Source: Podocnemis expansa
Taxonomy: Eukaryota; Chordata; Testudines; Podocnemididae
Direction of reading: 5' to 3'
Length of the DNA stretch: 64,000 nucleotides
Assembly: GCA_007922195.1 (NCBI GenBank)
Contig: ML682122.1
Coordinates: forward strand, 1,109,197-1,173,196
The position numbers and the translations under genes are program-made. Shown here piece after piece: positions 63,676-64,000 of this stretch; positions within the stretch are counted from its first letter, which is position 1; every line of letters begins with the position of its first letter. Below the pieces are notes generated by a model. The model saw only the letters and a list, made by a program, of their open reading frames with translations, was not told the origin of the DNA and made no database searches.

Positions 63676-64000
63676 GGCAGACACAGACTGGAAAACCAGA
63701 TGGCTGTCACAGAATTCATCCTGTGGGGAGCTGAGAATCTCCCTGTCCTGAAAATTCTTCTCTTCTTGCTGTTTCTTGTGATTTGCATTGCAGCTATGGT
63801 TAGGAACAGTCTCATCATGGTGCTAGTAGTGGCTAATCAGCACCCTCACACCCCAATGTACAACCTCTCCTTACTGGAGACTTGCTACAGTACTACCTTC
63901 CTTCCCAGGATGCTGGCTAGTTTCCTGATTGGAGTCAGAATCATCACATTCACACAACAGATTTTTTGTATAAAGGGAATGTGGTGGACCTAATTTACTT
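63676..64000 (+). pseudogene. Olfactory receptor, partial and probably pseudogenic
   Basis: Homologous start is at 63676, where unit 1 has ATG GCA GAC; here it reads GTG GCA GAC, and a 1-bp loss follows. The frame MAVTEFILWGAENLPVLKIL, LLFLVICIAAMVRNSLIMVL, HPHTPMY, NLSLLETCYSTTFLPRMLAS is then open. The FFLG expected after TPMY is missing (12 bp). Sequence after FTQQIFC loses receptor homology and meets TAA at 63991. The start could instead be an in-frame ATG at 63655 or about 63700. The remainder lies outside the window. Confidence 0.82.

Larger units (their letters stand above)
61640..64000 (+). repeat. Tandem duplication unit 2 around an olfactory receptor (runs off window)
   Basis: Collinear with unit 1, with an extra hAT-like insertion at 61956-62118. 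No other gene is visible in 62120-63650. Confidence 0.8.

Overview
The window is non-coding-rich vertebrate nuclear DNA, most likely from a reptile and best fitting a turtle. This rests on the mix of CR1 LINEs, Penelope-like elements with a GIY-YIG domain, tRNA/Penelope-tail SINE-like sequence, many short inverted-repeat transposons with 'GTCTACACT' ends, gypsy/ERV LTRs, and degenerate olfactory receptor genes. The species call is inference. No tRNA, rRNA or CRISPR array was seen.

Host genes. (1) The 3' half of a cytosolic phospholipase A2 gamma-like gene (PLA2G4C family) lies on the + strand from 11022 to 34382. Ten exons join in an open frame of about 350 codons. The last four (21796-21891, 26684-26838, 29026-29194, 34216-34382) are clearly PLA2G4C-like and carry the catalytic aspartate. 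Six small phase-1 exons precede them, and three of these appear to use GC rather than GT donors. The nucleophile-serine half is not in the window. (2) Three class II olfactory receptor loci lie at 47345-48242 (-), 59684-60672 (+) and 63676-end (+). All are damaged or partial, and the last two are a tandem duplication with a period near 4.0 kb.

Layout. 1-10.8 kb: low-complexity and foldback sequence, an hAT element, a CR1 copy nested in another CR1, and four inverted-repeat MITEs. 11.0-34.4 kb: the phospholipase gene, its introns loaded with MITEs, three hAT-like elements with 8-bp target duplications, a Penelope-like element with an intact GIY-YIG ORF, and CR1 pieces. 34.4-43.6 kb: a cluster of SINE/Penelope tails, then a repeat present in two diverged copies, one split by a solo LTR and a second LTR-like insert, followed by a GC-rich element with perfect hairpins. 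43.6-47.2 kb: CR1, a MITE and a gypsy-type LTR. 47.3-64 kb: the olfactory receptor loci, separated by LINE, gypsy gag, LTR, Penelope and MITE debris.

The most notable signals are the run of three consecutive GC-AG introns, a MITE group whose interiors are built of CpG-centred self-complementary 14-mers, a MITE sitting in the loop of a hairpin made by two opposed SINE tails, and recurrent MITE insertion into Penelope/SINE tails.
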